Shown here: positions 1 through 9,292 of the stretch, in pieces | How positions within the stretch are numbered: position 1 is the first letter of the stretch | How the letters are laid out: each line of letters starts with the position of its first letter | Source: Nitrospira sp. UBA2083 | Lineage (GTDB): Bacteria; Nitrospirota; Nitrospiria; Nitrospirales; Nitrospiraceae | Direction of reading: 5' to 3' | Length of the DNA: 41,033 nt | NCBI GenBank assembly: GCA_002331625.1 | Contig: DCZN01000015.1 | Coordinates: 549-41,581 of the forward strand | The notes under the pieces: generated by a model | What the model was told of the DNA's origin: nothing | Database searches by the model: none | The model's input: only the letters and a program-made list of their open reading frames with translations | Program-made: the position numbers and the translations under genes

Positions 1-905
1 CGGCGCAGATGGACGGGGCGATCTTGGTCGTCAGTGCGGCGGATGGCCCGATGCCCCAGACGCGCGAACATATTCTGTTGGCTCGGCAGGTCGGGGTGCC
101 GTACATCGTCGTGTTCTTGAACAAGGCCGACAAAGTCGATGACAAAGAGCTGTTGGAGCTGGTGGAGTTGGAAGTGCGGGAGTTGCTCACGAAGTATGGG
201 TTCCCGGGCGATAAGACCCCGATCATCCATGGCAGTGCGCTCAAGGCGATGGAGGCGGATCAGGGGGAGTTAGGGGTGCCCTCCATTCTGAAGTTGTTGG
301 AGGCGGTGGACACCTATATCCCGACGCCGCAACGGCCGATCGAGAAGCCGTTTCTCATGCCGATCGAAGACGTGTTCACGATCAGTGGTCGGGGCACCGT
401 CGTGACCGGGCGCTGTGAGCGGGGCATTGTGAAGGTCGGCGATGAAATTGAGATTGTGGGGCTGCGACCCACGCAGACCACCGTCGTGACGGGCGTCGAG
501 ATGTTCCGTAAGGTGCTCGATGAGGGGCAAGCGGGGGACAACATCGGCGTGCTCTTACGGGGGACGAAGAAAGAGGATGTGGAGCGGGGGATGGTGTTGT
601 GTAAAGCGAAGACCATCACGCCGCATACGAAGTTTAAGGCGGAGATTTATGTGTTGACGAAAGAGGAAGGGGGGCGGCACACGCCGTTCTTCAATGGGTA
701 TCGGCCGCAGTTCTATTTCCGGACGACGGATGTGACGGGGGTGGTGCAGTTGAATCCGGGGGTGGAGATGGTGATGCCGGGGGACAATGTGAGTGTGACG
801 GCGGAGTTGATCAGTCCGATCGCGATGGATCAGGGGTTGCGGTTTGCGGTGCGTGAGGGCGGCAAGACGGTCGGCTCCGGCGTCGTGACGGAGATCTTGG
901 CATAA
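1..905 (+). CDS. tuf: Elongation factor Tu, C-terminal three quarters (5' end outside window)
   Basis: EF-Tu is the GTPase that brings aminoacyl-tRNA to the ribosome. The reading frame enters from the left edge at the AQMDGA segment, so about 96 residues with the P-loop and switch I are missing. The guanine-specificity motif NKAD and the SALKA motif (G5) are visible, followed by the two beta-barrel domains and the expected C-terminus ending in VVTEILA. Codon choice is strongly G-ending (GTG, GGG, TTG, GAG), more than in the ribosomal genes that follow. It lies 37 bp before rpsJ, the classic str/S10 junction, so fusA and rpsG/rpsL are expected further left. The identification is secure; only the 5' boundary is unknown. 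Confidence 0.97.
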   Translation, partial: AQMDGAILVVSAADGPMPQTREHILLARQVGVPYIVVFLNKADKVDDKELLELVELEVRELLTKYGFPGDKTPIIHGSALKAMEADQGELGVPSILKLLEAVDTYIPTPQRPIEKPFLMPIEDVFTISGRGTVVTGRCERGIVKVGDEIEIVGLRPTQTTVVTGVEMFRKVLDEGQAGDNIGVLLRGTKKEDVERGMVLCKAKTITPHTKFKAEIYVLTKEEGGRHTPFFNGYRPQFYFRTTDVTGVVQLNPGVEMVMPGDNVSVTAELISPIAMDQGLRFAVREGGKTVGSGVVTEILA

Positions 906-942
906 GAATCGGGTGGTAGGCGGATAGCGTAGGAGTAATGAA

Positions 943-1254
943 GTGAAAGTCGACCAGCGGATACGAATTAGGTTGCGGGGATTTGACTATCGCGTGCTGG
1001 ATCAATCAGTGAGCGAGATTGTTGAAACTGTTCGGCGAAGTGGCGCGAAGGTAGTTGGTCCGATTCCTCTTCCTACGCGAATTGAAAAGATCACTGTTCA
1101 ACGATCGACTCATGCCGACAAGAAATCGAGAGAGCAGTTTGAAATGCGTACGCATAAGCGATTGCTCGATATCATGGAGCCTACTCCCGAGACGATGGAC
1201 TCCTTGATGAAGCTCAATCTTGCCGCGGGGGTGGATGTCGAGATCAAGTTGTGA
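943..1254 (+). CDS. rpsJ: 30S ribosomal protein S10 (NusE)
   Basis: S10 sits in the head of the small subunit and, as NusE, joins NusB/NusG in transcription antitermination. The 103-residue product shows the family landmarks: [13 protein letters not shown] at the start, [14 protein letters not shown] in the middle and the RTHKRLLDI segment. The GTG start at 943 follows an AGGAG ribosome binding site at 931-935. An ATG at 938 is followed by AAG and then a stop, so it cannot be the start. This is the first gene of the S10 cluster in the usual order. Length and sequence are normal. Confidence 0.97.
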   Translation: MKVDQRIRIRLRGFDYRVLDQSVSEIVETVRRSGAKVVGPIPLPTRIEKITVQRSTHADKKSREQFEMRTHKRLLDIMEPTPETMDSLMKLNLAAGVDVEIKL

Positions 1255-1324
1255 GATCTGAAGTGCCACGGGCTGAGTGGCGAGTCCTAGCACGTATTAG
1301 GTGCGGATTCAGTATTGGATGGAT

Positions 1325-1945
1325 ATGACAAACGGACTAATCGGAAAAAAACTCGGAATGACTCAGATCTTCGATGAGAGCCGTCTTACTCCGGTGACGG
1401 TGATTGAGGCCGGCCCCTGTCAAGTCGTGACGGTGAGGACGAAGGAGCGCGATCAATACGAAGCCGTGCAGCTTGCTTTCGGTGAGGTCAAAGAGCGTAA
1501 GCTTTCGAAATCAGAGTTAGGCCACCTGAAGAAGAACCAGGCACCTGCGAGCCGTATTTTGCGCGAATTTAAGAAGGATGGTAATCCGTCGATTGGTCAG
1601 TCAGTCACCGTCGAGATGTTTAAAAAGGGCGATTGGGTTGATGTGATTGGAGTTTCAAAAGGCAAAGGGTTTCAGGGCGTCGTGAAGCGACATCACTATG
1701 CAGGTGGTCCAGAGTCTCATGGGTCCATGTTTCACCGTGCTCCTGGGTCAATTGGTGCCAGTTCGTTTCCTTCCCGTGTGTGGAAGGGAAAAACTTTGCC
1801 GGGCCATATGGGGTCGGAACGGGTAACGGTTCATCGGCTAAAGGTGGTTGAGTCTCGCGTTGAGGAAAATCTCTTGTTTATCCGTGGGGCAGTTCCTGGT
1901 GCCGCCAACGGAATCGTTGTCGTGCGAAGGTCAAAGAAGAGCTAG
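1325..1945 (+). CDS. rplC: 50S ribosomal protein L3
   Basis: L3 is an early assembly protein that reaches the peptidyltransferase centre with its long loop. The product begins MTNGLIGKKLGMTQIFDE, typical of the family, and carries the GGPESHGSMFHRAPGS loop whose glutamine/histidine region lies near the catalytic centre. The frame is open upstream to a GTG at 1301 and an ATG at 1319, but family alignment favours the ATG at 1325 (206 residues). No strong ribosome binding site separates these candidates, so the start is the uncertain part. It is followed one base later by rplD. Confidence 0.93.
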   Translation: MTNGLIGKKLGMTQIFDESRLTPVTVIEAGPCQVVTVRTKERDQYEAVQLAFGEVKERKLSKSELGHLKKNQAPASRILREFKKDGNPSIGQSVTVEMFKKGDWVDVIGVSKGKGFQGVVKRHHYAGGPESHGSMFHRAPGSIGASSFPSRVWKGKTLPGHMGSERVTVHRLKVVESRVEENLLFIRGAVPGAANGIVVVRRSKKS

Positions 1946-1946
1946 T

Positions 1947-2570
1947 ATGCCTACGATTGATTTAGTTAATTTGCAAAAAAAGAAAGTTGGAACGATCGAT
2001 TTGTCTCCGCAAGTGTTCGGCTGTGAGCCGCGTGCCGCGTTGGTGCATGAAGCGGTCATCATGCAGCGAGCCTGTGAGCGTAGGGGGACGGCTTCGACTT
2101 TGCGTCGAGGTGAGGTGAGCGGATCTGGTAAAAAGCCTTGGAAGCAGAAGCATACAGGGCGGGCAAGGGCAGGATCGCTTCGCTCTCCGGTCTGGCGCCA
2201 TGGCGGTAGTGTCTTCGGGCCAAAGCCGAGAAGTTATGCGTACTCGATGCCGAAGAAAAAGTATCGTGCTGCGCTCCAGAGCGCGTTGTCTTCCAAAGTG
2301 GCCGCAGGTAATTTGTTTGTGGTGTCTGAGCTCTCTCTTCAGCAGCCAAGAACAAAGTTGTTAGCGCAAGCACTGAAGCAATTTAGCGGCGGCGGCTATA
2401 CCTTGGTGGTGGTTGGAAAAGGGCAGTCGGAGCTCTTGCAGGCCGCAGGTAATTTGAATGCGGTGAAAGTCCTCAGCGTGGATCAACTGAATGTGTACGA
2501 TGTTGTTCGTGCGCAAGTGATCGTGATTTCAGAGCAGGAGCTCGGTCCTGTAAGCGAGGCCTGGTCATGA
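1947..2570 (+). CDS. rplD: 50S ribosomal protein L4
   Basis: L4 lines the exit tunnel and, in E. coli, represses its own S10 operon; whether it does so here cannot be read from the sequence. The 207-residue product has the conserved GSGKKPWKQKHTGRARAGS tunnel loop and the WRHGGSVFGPKPR motif. The ATG at 1947 lies one base after the rplC stop, which fixes the start against a longer open frame reaching back into rplC. The stop overlaps the start of rplW in an ATGA arrangement, pointing to coupled translation. Confidence 0.96.
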   Translation: MPTIDLVNLQKKKVGTIDLSPQVFGCEPRAALVHEAVIMQRACERRGTASTLRRGEVSGSGKKPWKQKHTGRARAGSLRSPVWRHGGSVFGPKPRSYAYSMPKKKYRAALQSALSSKVAAGNLFVVSELSLQQPRTKLLAQALKQFSGGGYTLVVVGKGQSELLQAAGNLNAVKVLSVDQLNVYDVVRAQVIVISEQELGPVSEAWS

Positions 2571-2860
2571 ACATGGGTATGCATTGGGTGTTGGTTCAGC
2601 CGCTGTTGACTGAAAAGATTACGGGGCTTCGTGAGCAAACAAATACGGTCGGCTTTATTGTTCATCCTGACGCCAATCGTGTGCAGGTGAAGCAAGCGGT
2701 CGAGACATTGCTCAAGGTTAAAGTTGACAAAGTTAATTTGATGAATGTCCGTGGAAAGGTGAAGCGGCTTGGGCGGTTCTCTGGTCGGCGTTCCGATTGG
2801 AAAAAGGCATTTGTCACACTCAAGGCAGGTGAAAAGCTTGAGATGTATGAGAGTGCCTAG
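2567..2860 (+). CDS. rplW: 50S ribosomal protein L23
   Basis: L23 borders the polypeptide exit and is the docking site for trigger factor and the signal recognition particle. The 97-residue protein contains the LLTEKITGLREQTN segment and the KVDKVNLMNVRGKVKRLGR loop seen across the family. The ATG at 2567 overlaps the rplD stop by four bases; internal ATGs at codons 3 and 5 are possible starts but the overlap favours the first. It is followed by a 64-bp spacer before rplB. Confidence 0.96.
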   Translation: MNMGMHWVLVQPLLTEKITGLREQTNTVGFIVHPDANRVQVKQAVETLLKVKVDKVNLMNVRGKVKRLGRFSGRRSDWKKAFVTLKAGEKLEMYESA

Positions 2861-2924
2861 GCTGGATTGAGTGCCGAGCCTTTGTCTTTGCTCACTCTAA
2901 GGGTTGGAAGGTAGGAACTACGTT

Positions 2925-3767
2925 ATGGGGTTGAAGGTATATCGTCCAACATCTCCTGGCCGTCGGGGGATGACGGCTGTGGTGGCAGAAGAGCTGACCA
3001 ATAAGAAACCAGAGAAGTCGTTAACCTCCTTTCACCTCCGGAGTGGAGGGCGCAATAACGATGGTCGGACAACGGTCCGTTTTCGGGGCGGTGGGCACAA
3101 ACGGCTGTATCGTTCGATCGATTTTCGTCGGGATAAGGTCGGTGTTTCTGCAAGGGTTGAAGCGATCGAGTACGATCCAAATCGATCGGCAAGGATCGCG
3201 CTGTTAAAGTATCGTGACGGAGAAAAGCGATATATTTTAGCGCCGGTTGGACTCAATGTACGTGACGAGGTGCAATCGGGTCCAGAAGCGGAGATCCGGC
3301 CAGGAAATGCTCTGCCATTGGTCAACATGCCTCTTGGGACAATTATTCATAACCTTGAGCTCAGGGTCGGTAAGGGAGGACAGCTCGCTCGAAGCGCTGG
3401 TGCCTTTGCCCAGGTCATGGGGCGCGAAGGTGATTATGTCCAAGTGAGGCTTAAGTCGGGTGAGATGCGGCGAGTCCTGGGAGCTTGTACAGCGACGGTA
3501 GGGCAAGTTGGTAATCTCGATCATGAGAACGTCAGTGTCGGGAAAGCGGGTCGGAGTCGGTGGAAAGGAAAGAGACCGCATGTGCGAGGCGTGGTGATGA
3601 ATCCTGTCGACCATCCTCACGGCGGAGGAGAAGGAAAATCAGGACAAGGAAATCCGCATCCTGTCTCTCCATGGGGGCTTCCGACGAAGGGTTACAAGAC
3701 TCGGCAAAATAAGAAGACCGACAAGTTCATTATCGCTCGACGTAAGTCAGGAGTTCGCAATGCCTAG
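2925..3767 (+). CDS. rplB: 50S ribosomal protein L2
   Basis: L2 is required for subunit association and peptidyltransferase activity. The 280-residue product starts [15 protein letters not shown] and has the diagnostic [13 protein letters not shown] motif, containing the conserved histidine, near the C-terminus. The ATG at 2925 is preceded by GTAGGA at 2911-2916 and matches the family start; the frame stays open to a TTG at 2904 but that would add an atypical extension. The last codons overlap rpsS by 8 bp. Length is normal. Confidence 0.96.
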   Translation: MGLKVYRPTSPGRRGMTAVVAEELTNKKPEKSLTSFHLRSGGRNNDGRTTVRFRGGGHKRLYRSIDFRRDKVGVSARVEAIEYDPNRSARIALLKYRDGEKRYILAPVGLNVRDEVQSGPEAEIRPGNALPLVNMPLGTIIHNLELRVGKGGQLARSAGAFAQVMGREGDYVQVRLKSGEMRRVLGACTATVGQVGNLDHENVSVGKAGRSRWKGKRPHVRGVVMNPVDHPHGGGEGKSGQGNPHPVSPWGLPTKGYKTRQNKKTDKFIIARRKSGVRNA

Positions 3768-4047
3768 ATCGGTAAGTAAAGGGGCGTTTGTCGACGGTCA
3801 TCTTCTCAAAAAAGTTGAGCAGATGAATCAGACGAAGGACCGCAAGTTGATCAAGACATGGTCGCGACGGTCGACGATTATTCCCGACATGATCGGCCAT
3901 ACTTTTGCGGTCCATAACGGGAAAAAATTCATTCCGGTATTCGTGACGGAGAACATGGTTGGTCATAAACTCGGTGAGTTTGCCCCGACCCGGTTTTTTA
4001 AAGGGCATGGCCAGGCAAAGACCGAAAAGGCTGTCGCCCTCAAATAG
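3760..4047 (+). CDS. rpsS: 30S ribosomal protein S19
   Basis: S19 forms part of the small-subunit head, next to S13, and contacts the intersubunit bridge. The 95-residue sequence begins [19 protein letters not shown] and contains the [21 protein letters not shown] block and the [15 protein letters not shown] end found in all S19 proteins. The start overlaps the rplB stop by 8 bp in another frame, consistent with coupled translation. An 88-bp gap with no clear signal follows before rplV. Confidence 0.96.
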   Translation: MPRSVSKGAFVDGHLLKKVEQMNQTKDRKLIKTWSRRSTIIPDMIGHTFAVHNGKKFIPVFVTENMVGHKLGEFAPTRFFKGHGQAKTEKAVALK

Positions 4048-4135
4048 GTTGATCTGGAGCAGGATTCATCCATTGTGATTAGGTAGACGGTGAAGCGTGG
4101 TGGGTAGGAAGGTTGATGGGTAATAGGACTGTACG

Positions 4136-4489
4136 ATGACTGAAGCACATGCCATTCTGAGGTTTGTTCGTGTTGCACCGCGTAAAGCCAAGCCGGTGAT
4201 CGATATGATTCGTGGGTGTCGGGTGCCGATGGCCTTAGCCATGCTGAAGCACACGCCAAGACATGCCGCTCGGGTGGTGGAGAAGATCCTTCGTTCTGCT
4301 GTCGCCAATGCCGAGCTCAAAGAATTGGGTGATAGTGAATCAATGGTTGTATCTAGGGCATTTGTTGACTGTGGTCCAACTTATAAGCGTGTGCGGGCTC
4401 GATCGATGGGCCGCGCCAATGCAATTCAGAAGCGCACCAGTCATATTACCGTCTTCGTGGGAGCACCAGAGAGTCGAAGTAAAAAGTAG
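4136..4489 (+). CDS. rplV: 50S ribosomal protein L22
   Basis: L22 places a beta-hairpin in the exit tunnel; changes there confer macrolide resistance in other bacteria. The 117-residue product has RFVRVAPRKAKPVIDMIRG at the N-terminus and the hairpin RVRARSMGRANAIQKRTSH near the C-terminus. The ATG at 4136 follows TAGGA at 4123-4127. No tunnel-tip deletion is apparent by eye. It lies 34 bp before rpsC. Confidence 0.95.
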   Translation: MTEAHAILRFVRVAPRKAKPVIDMIRGCRVPMALAMLKHTPRHAARVVEKILRSAVANAELKELGDSESMVVSRAFVDCGPTYKRVRARSMGRANAIQKRTSHITVFVGAPESRSKK

Positions 4490-4523
4490 TAGGTTGATTT
4501 TTCTTTATTGAGGCATAAGGCGC

Positions 4524-5195
4524 ATGGGGCAGAAAACACATCCAATTGGGTATCGGCTCGGCTACAACTATACCTGGAGTTCTCGATGGTACGCAGGCAA
4601 AGACTACGCCAAACTGCTCCATCAAGACGTCAAGATCAGAAAGATGGTGAAGGCTCGGCTCTATCATGCTGGGGTTGCCAAGGTTGAAATTGAGCGTTCT
4701 GGGGATCAGACCAGGGTAATCATTCACACGGCACGCCCAGGTATCATTATCGGCCGTAAAGGAGCAGAAGTCGACAAGCTCAAGGCCGATCTTGAAAAAC
4801 AGTATGGAGGGCAGGTCTATATTACGGTGAAGGAAATTAAGAAGCCCGAGCTCGATGCTCAGCTTGTGAGCGAAAATGTCGCCACTCAGCTTGAAAAGCG
4901 GGTTGCGTTTCGCCGGGCCATGAAGCGGAGTGTGCAGTCGGCCCTGAGGCTTGGCGCTCAAGGTATTAAGATCATGGTGGCGGGTCGGTTAGGTGGGGCA
5001 GAAATTGCCCGAACCGAATGGTATCGGGAAGGGCGTGTGCCATTGCATACCCTTCGCGCTGAAATTGATTATGGTTTTGCTGAAGCCCACACAACAATGG
5101 GTCAGATTGGGGTGAAGACCTGGATTTACAAGGGAGAGCTTCTTCCCGTTCAACCCATAAAAGCAGAGTCGTCGTTAGATCGACGGTTTGGGTGA
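4524..5195 (+). CDS. rpsC: 30S ribosomal protein S3
   Basis: S3 guards the mRNA entry channel and contributes to the ribosome's mRNA unwinding. The 223-residue protein starts [15 protein letters not shown] and carries a KH domain with the [13 protein letters not shown] loop around residues 75-88, then the C-terminal domain with the [20 protein letters not shown] motif. The ATG start follows AAGG at 4517-4520. Twelve base pairs separate it from rplP. Length is typical. Confidence 0.97.
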   Translation: MGQKTHPIGYRLGYNYTWSSRWYAGKDYAKLLHQDVKIRKMVKARLYHAGVAKVEIERSGDQTRVIIHTARPGIIIGRKGAEVDKLKADLEKQYGGQVYITVKEIKKPELDAQLVSENVATQLEKRVAFRRAMKRSVQSALRLGAQGIKIMVAGRLGGAEIARTEWYREGRVPLHTLRAEIDYGFAEAHTTMGQIGVKTWIYKGELLPVQPIKAESSLDRRFG

Positions 5196-5207
5196 GGAGA
5201 TTGAGCT

Positions 5208-5624
5208 GTGTTAGCGCCTAAGAAAGTCAAATTCAGAAAAATGCAGAAAGGCCGGATGACGGGGAAGGCCTATCGTGGGGGGCAGATCACCCTGGGAGAG
5301 TTTGGTTTGAAGGCATTGGAGCCAGGATGGGTGACCAGTCGTCAAATCGAGGCTGCACGCATTGCGATCACGCGGTACGTCAAGCGGGGTGGGCAGGTGT
5401 GGACGCGCATTTTCCCCGATAAGCCCATCACGAAGAAGCCTGCTGAGACTCGAATGGGAAAAGGGAAGGGAAATCCTGAATATTGGGTGGCGGTTGTCAA
5501 GCCCGGCAGGATTCTTTACGAGATGGACGGGGTTACTCCGGAGACTGCTCGGGAGGCCTTCCGGCTGGCCTCACACAAGTTGCCGATTGCTACGAAGCTG
5601 GTCGTTCGTGGCGAGTTTGGGTAG
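5208..5624 (+). CDS. rplP: 50S ribosomal protein L16
   Basis: L16 stabilises A-site tRNA in the large subunit and is added late in assembly. The 138-residue product begins [17 protein letters not shown] and has the [20 protein letters not shown] motif, whose arginine is hydroxylated in some bacteria, and the [12 protein letters not shown] block. It starts with GTG at 5208, preceded by GAGGAG at 5193-5198. Normal length and context between rpsC and rpmC. Confidence 0.96.
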   Translation: MLAPKKVKFRKMQKGRMTGKAYRGGQITLGEFGLKALEPGWVTSRQIEAARIAITRYVKRGGQVWTRIFPDKPITKKPAETRMGKGKGNPEYWVAVVKPGRILYEMDGVTPETAREAFRLASHKLPIATKLVVRGEFG

Positions 5625-5661
5625 GTTTGAGCCGGTGGGAGAAGAGGAATAGGGATCGTAT

Positions 5662-5877
5662 ATGGCGTTGGATGTTAAAGAGTTGCGAGGAATGGCGGCT
5701 GGTGAACTCGAGGAGAAGGAAAGGCAACTCGTGCAAGAGCTGTTTAATCTTCGCTTTCAGTTCGGTACCGGGCGTCTTGAAAATCCGATGCAGATTCGGA
5801 AAACCAAGCGTGATATTGCACGGGTAAAGACGGTTCTCCAGCAAGTGAAAGCCCAGGCGGAAGGGGCTAAAGGGTAA
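5662..5877 (+). CDS. rpmC: 50S ribosomal protein L29
   Basis: L29 is a small two-helix protein at the tunnel exit next to L23. The 71-residue product has the expected [20 protein letters not shown] and [16 protein letters not shown] blocks followed by [15 protein letters not shown]. The ATG at 5662 follows an AG-rich stretch (GAGGAATAGGGA, 5643-5654). The spacing to rpsQ is 8 bp. The assignment rests on both motif and position. Confidence 0.95.
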   Translation: MALDVKELRGMAAGELEEKERQLVQELFNLRFQFGTGRLENPMQIRKTKRDIARVKTVLQQVKAQAEGAKG

Positions 5878-5885
5878 AGGACGTT

Positions 5886-6152
5886 ATGGCTGAAGTCGTA
5901 AAGCGCCGGCATTGGTATGGCGATGTTGTCAGTAACAAGATGCAGAAGACCGTGGTAGTGGTAGTGTCGCGATCAGTGGTTCATCCGGTCTATAAGAAAG
6001 TGCTGAGACGTGTGACAAGATTAAAGGCTCACGATGAAAGCGGCATATGCAAGATAGGAGATCGCGTGAAGCTTGTGCAGACTCGGCCGCTGAGCAAAGA
6101 AAAAAACTGGCGTGTCGTTCAGATTATGGAAAAAGGGCAGCCTGAAAAATAG
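5886..6152 (+). CDS. rpsQ: 30S ribosomal protein S17
   Basis: S17 is a primary 16S rRNA-binding protein of the small-subunit body. The 88-residue product contains the GDVVSNKMQKTVVVVVSR strand region, HPVYKKVLRRVTRLKAHDE and GDRVKLVQTRPLSKEKNWRV, all family hallmarks. The ATG start lies 8 bp after rpmC with AAAGGA just upstream. It closes the S10-type gene set; a 51-bp spacer without a terminator leads into rplN. Confidence 0.96.
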   Translation: MAEVVKRRHWYGDVVSNKMQKTVVVVVSRSVVHPVYKKVLRRVTRLKAHDESGICKIGDRVKLVQTRPLSKEKNWRVVQIMEKGQPEK

Positions 6153-6203
6153 AACGGCATTATCTTTGGATTCACGGCATCTGAGATTTGTGAGAATAGA
6201 TCG

Positions 6204-6572
6204 ATGATTCAGAACTATACATACATGGATGTAGCGGACAACTCCGGAGCAAAACAGGCGATGTGTTTTCATGTCTTCGGGGGGACTCGCCGTCGTTATG
6301 CGTCCTTAGGCGATGTGGTAGTGGTGGCTGTCAAGGAGGCCATCCCTCAAGCAAGCGTCAAGAAGGGTGATGTGAGTCGCGCTGTGATTGTCCGAACAAC
6401 GAAAGAGGTTCGGCGTGAAGACGGTTCGTATATCAAGTTCGATCGAAACGCCTGTGTCCTTATTAATAAAGAGGGTGAGCCAATCGGAACCCGTATTTTT
6501 GGTCCCGTTGCGCGAGAGCTTCGCTGGAAAAAGTTCATGAAGATCATTTCATTGGCACCTGAAGTCCTGTAG
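6204..6572 (+). CDS. rplN: 50S ribosomal protein L14
   Basis: L14 lies at the subunit interface and is the binding site of silencing factor RsfS. The 122-residue product opens [18 protein letters not shown], a slight variant of the usual [14 protein letters not shown] start, and ends with the [23 protein letters not shown] region. It begins the spc-type portion of the cluster. No promoter is evident in the 51-bp upstream gap, so it is probably cotranscribed. Confidence 0.97.
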   Translation: MIQNYTYMDVADNSGAKQAMCFHVFGGTRRRYASLGDVVVVAVKEAIPQASVKKGDVSRAVIVRTTKEVRREDGSYIKFDRNACVLINKEGEPIGTRIFGPVARELRWKKFMKIISLAPEVL

Positions 6573-6593
6573 GGGTAAACGAACGAGGGCGTT

Positions 6594-6923
6594 GTGGAAG
6601 CACTCCAAAAAAGTCGAATTCGAAAAGGCGATACGGTCGTTGTCGTTTCTGGTCGTGAGCGGGGCAAACGGGGAAAAGTCCTGTCGGTCGATCTACGGGC
6701 CGGCAAGGTCGTTGTGGAAAAGTTGAATATCATCAAGCGACATACCAAGCCTAATCAAAAGGCGAAGCAGGGGGGCATACTGGAGCGAGAGGCGCCGCTT
6801 CAGCTTTCCAATGTCATGTTTTTCTGTCCGGTGACGCAGAAGCCGACCAGGGTCGGGATTCGAACACTGGAGGACGGACGGCGAGTGCGCTTCAGCAAGA
6901 AATCTAATGAGACTCTGGAATAG
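6594..6923 (+). CDS. rplX: 50S ribosomal protein L24
   Basis: L24 is an assembly initiator of the 50S subunit. The 109-residue protein has the KOW motif near residues 9-35 ([20 protein letters not shown]) and the [20 protein letters not shown] block. It starts with GTG at 6594 preceded by GAGGG at 6585-6589. The sequence GFVV-type zinc residues are not seen, and none are expected for this family. It is followed 8 bp later by rplE. Confidence 0.95.
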   Translation: MEALQKSRIRKGDTVVVVSGRERGKRGKVLSVDLRAGKVVVEKLNIIKRHTKPNQKAKQGGILEREAPLQLSNVMFFCPVTQKPTRVGIRTLEDGRRVRFSKKSNETLE

Positions 6924-6931
6924 GGTAGGGA

Positions 6932-7576
6932 ATGGCTAAGGAACCAAAAAACCGAGCAAGTAAACCCACTGAGAGAAAATCCTCGAAGAAGGAGGCGCCT
7001 CAGCAGCTGGACCAGGGGAGTGAGGAGTCCAAGTTTCGACCACGACTTCGGGATACCTATGAGCAACAGGTCGTGCCGGCGCTGATGAAGGAGTTTGGGT
7101 ACAAAAATATCATGCAGGTCCCAAAGCTTGAACGAGTGGTGTTAAACGTTGGGATGGGCGAGGCGATTCAAAATGTAAAGCTCTTGGAAAGCGCCGTCAC
7201 CGAATTAGGGATGATCACGGGACAAAAGCCGGTCGTCACTCGAGCGAAGAAAGCAATCGCTGGGTTCAAGCTCAGGCAGGGGTTGCCTATCGGCGCGAAG
7301 GTCACGCTTCGCAGCCGGCGGATGTACGAGTTTTTCGATCGTTTGGTGACGTTGGCGCTGCCGCGCATCAGAGATTTTCGTGGCATCTCCCCGAAGGCGT
7401 TTGATGGTCGAGGGAATTATACGCTTGGCTTGAAGGAACAGCTGATCTTCCCGGAAATTAAGTACGATGAAGTGGCCTCGATTCATGGCATGGATATTAC
7501 GGTCGTTACCACGGCTAAGACGAACGAAGAGGGAAAGGCTTTACTCAAGCATCTCGGGATGCCGTTCCGCACCTAA
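6932..7576 (+). CDS. rplE: 50S ribosomal protein L5 with an N-terminal extension
   Basis: L5 binds 5S rRNA and contacts P-site tRNA. The core from about residue 36 is canonical: [20 protein letters not shown], then [15 protein letters not shown] and the [18 protein letters not shown] segment. The protein is 214 residues, about 35 longer than the usual 179. The extra N-terminus is lysine-, glutamate- and glutamine-rich and low in hydrophobics (for example [15 protein letters not shown]). The ATG at 6932 has a GGTAGGGA site directly upstream at 6923-6930, which supports the long start, although no obvious internal alternative exists before the core. Confidence 0.94.
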   Translation: MAKEPKNRASKPTERKSSKKEAPQQLDQGSEESKFRPRLRDTYEQQVVPALMKEFGYKNIMQVPKLERVVLNVGMGEAIQNVKLLESAVTELGMITGQKPVVTRAKKAIAGFKLRQGLPIGAKVTLRSRRMYEFFDRLVTLALPRIRDFRGISPKAFDGRGNYTLGLKEQLIFPEIKYDEVASIHGMDITVVTTAKTNEEGKALLKHLGMPFRT

Positions 7577-7621
7577 AGAACCGCATGCGCCCAAAGATGT
7601 CGTCGGGCGGAAGGAGTGTCT

Positions 7622-7807
7622 GTGTCGCGATTAGCATTGAGGAATAAGGCAGCAGCCAAGCCAAAGTTTTCAACTCGGGAGTATCACCGTTGTGGGGTCT
7701 GTGGCCGAGTGCGAGGTTATTTGCGTCGGTTTCGGATGTGTCGAATCTGTTTTCGAGTGATGACGCTGCGAGGCGAGATCCCCGGAGTACGAAAGTCGAG
7801 TTGGTAG
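7622..7807 (+). CDS. rpsN: 30S ribosomal protein S14, zinc-binding (type Z)
   Basis: S14 binds the small-subunit head. The 61-residue form carries two CxxC pairs, CGVC and CRIC, that hold a zinc ion, which marks the short type Z class and not the longer zinc-free form. The frame is open to a GTG at 7616, but that codon overlaps the AAGGAG ribosome binding site at 7611-7616; the GTG at 7622 gives proper spacing and the usual 61-residue length. It lies between rplE and rpsH as in most bacteria. Confidence 0.95.
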   Translation: MSRLALRNKAAAKPKFSTREYHRCGVCGRVRGYLRRFRMCRICFRVMTLRGEIPGVRKSSW

Positions 7808-7856
7808 TGGATGTTCAGCCGTACGTGACTGTTAATGGAAGGTAGAAGGATATAGC

Positions 7857-8252
7857 ATGGTGACCGATCCAATCGGCGATCTTCTCGTTCGTTTGAAAAA
7901 TGGCGCCCAACGGCGCTTTGAAACAGTGACAGTCCCAACCTCCAAACTGAAGCGGGCGATTTTGGAGATCCTGAAGCGGGAAGGTTACGTTGATGCAGTG
8001 GAGGATGGCGTTAAGGACGGCCATCCCATTCTCACGGTGCGTCTTCGCTATGTGGGTGAGGGGCAGCCGATGATCACAGGCCTAGAGCGTGTGAGTAAGC
8101 CAGGGCGTCGTGTCTATGTCGGCAGTCAAGATATTCGAAAGGTCCGAAATGGGATTGGTCTATCCATCCTTTCCACATCCAAAGGCATCATGACGGATCA
8201 AGAATCTCGTAAAAGCCATCTTGGAGGCGAGATTCTCTGTTCGGTGTGGTAA
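7857..8252 (+). CDS. rpsH: 30S ribosomal protein S8
   Basis: S8 is a primary 16S rRNA binder and in E. coli the translational repressor of the spc operon; that regulation is not demonstrated here. The 131-residue product starts MVTDPIGDLLVRLKNGAQ and ends with the STSKGIMTDQESRKSHLGGE block, in which the RNA-binding serine is conserved. The ATG at 7857 follows AGAAGGA at 7843-7849. Normal length. Confidence 0.97.
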   Translation: MVTDPIGDLLVRLKNGAQRRFETVTVPTSKLKRAILEILKREGYVDAVEDGVKDGHPILTVRLRYVGEGQPMITGLERVSKPGRRVYVGSQDIRKVRNGIGLSILSTSKGIMTDQESRKSHLGGEILCSVW

Positions 8253-8296
8253 GCAGATGGGTCGTGCCGATCTTCCAGTAAAGGGTAGAAGAGATC

Positions 8297-8833
8297 ATGT
8301 CGCGTATTGGGAAAAAACCGATTGCCATCCCTGGTGGAGTTGAAGTGAAGGCTACTGGGGCAACTGTCTCAGTCAAAGGGCCGCTAGGTAAGTTGGATTG
8401 GTCGCTTGTGCATGGGATCGACGTGGCCGTCAAGAATGGCCAGGTCCTTGTCGGTCGATCAAGTGAAGATCGCAAGGTAAGGGCTTTGCACGGACTGACC
8501 CGTGCTGAGTTGAGCAACATGATTCATGGCGTCACAAAGGGTTATGAGCGTTCACTTGAGATTACCGGGGTGGGATATAAGACCCAGCTCCAAGGGCGAA
8601 CCTTGAGTTTCAATGTCGGGTATATCAATCCGGTCATTTACCAAATCCCGACGGGTATCGAGGTTAAGGTCGACAAGCAAACGCTGATCAATATCAAAGG
8701 GGTTGATAAACGTCTGGTCGGTCAGGTCGCTGCCGATCTGCGTGCCATTAAACCACCGGATGTGTATAAGCAAAAGGGCGTTCGTTATGCGGGTGAGGTA
8801 TTGCGCAAGAAGGAAGGCAAGACCGGGAAGTAG
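8297..8833 (+). CDS. rplF: 50S ribosomal protein L6
   Basis: L6 stabilises the base of the L7/L12 stalk near the factor-binding site. The 178-residue protein starts MSRIGKKPIAIPGGVEV and ends with the PPDVYKQKGVRYAGEVLRKK block, a strong family signature. The two repeated halves of the L6 fold are visible as GPLG and later GVDKRLVGQVAADLR segments. The ATG follows AGAAGAGA at 8287-8294. Nine base pairs separate its stop from rplR. Confidence 0.97.
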   Translation: MSRIGKKPIAIPGGVEVKATGATVSVKGPLGKLDWSLVHGIDVAVKNGQVLVGRSSEDRKVRALHGLTRAELSNMIHGVTKGYERSLEITGVGYKTQLQGRTLSFNVGYINPVIYQIPTGIEVKVDKQTLINIKGVDKRLVGQVAADLRAIKPPDVYKQKGVRYAGEVLRKKEGKTGK

Positions 8834-8842
8834 GGATTGACG

Positions 8843-9208
8843 ATGAATGCTGCAGATAAAGTACAACAGCTTGAACGACGGCGCCGTCGCGTACGGCAAA
8901 CGATTCTTGGTACGGCAGAGCGACCTCGCTTAAATGTCTTTCGAAGTACGGCTCATATCTATGCCCAGATTATCGATGATATCCGTGGCAATACGCTTGC
9001 GGCCGCGTCGTCGCTAGATAAGTCGCTTCGCAAGTCTCTCAAGTCGACTGGTGGAATTGAGGCGGCCAAGGCAGTGGGGAAACTGATTGCCGAACGTGCC
9101 AAGGTTGCGAAGGTCACGGCCGTCGTGTTTGATCGAGGGGGTCGGATGTATCACGGCCGTATCAAAGCTCTCGCTGACGCGTCGCGCGAGGGTGGCTTGA
9201 AGTTTTAG
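8843..9208 (+). CDS. rplR: 50S ribosomal protein L18
   Basis: L18 binds 5S rRNA and attaches it to the large subunit. The 121-residue product contains [20 protein letters not shown] and the C-terminal [23 protein letters not shown] signature, of which the DRGG and YHGR portions are diagnostic. The frame could start at a TTG at 8837, but the ATG at 8843 has TAGGGA at 8831-8836 at good distance. An 84-bp gap follows before rpsE. Confidence 0.95.
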   Translation: MNAADKVQQLERRRRRVRQTILGTAERPRLNVFRSTAHIYAQIIDDIRGNTLAAASSLDKSLRKSLKSTGGIEAAKAVGKLIAERAKVAKVTAVVFDRGGRMYHGRIKALADASREGGLKF

Positions 9209-9292
9209 GCTGAGACTGGGAAGGGATGGATACAGTCACTGACAAGGCTCCATCCAAACCTGTAACTGAATGTAGGACTGAGGGGTGAGCGC

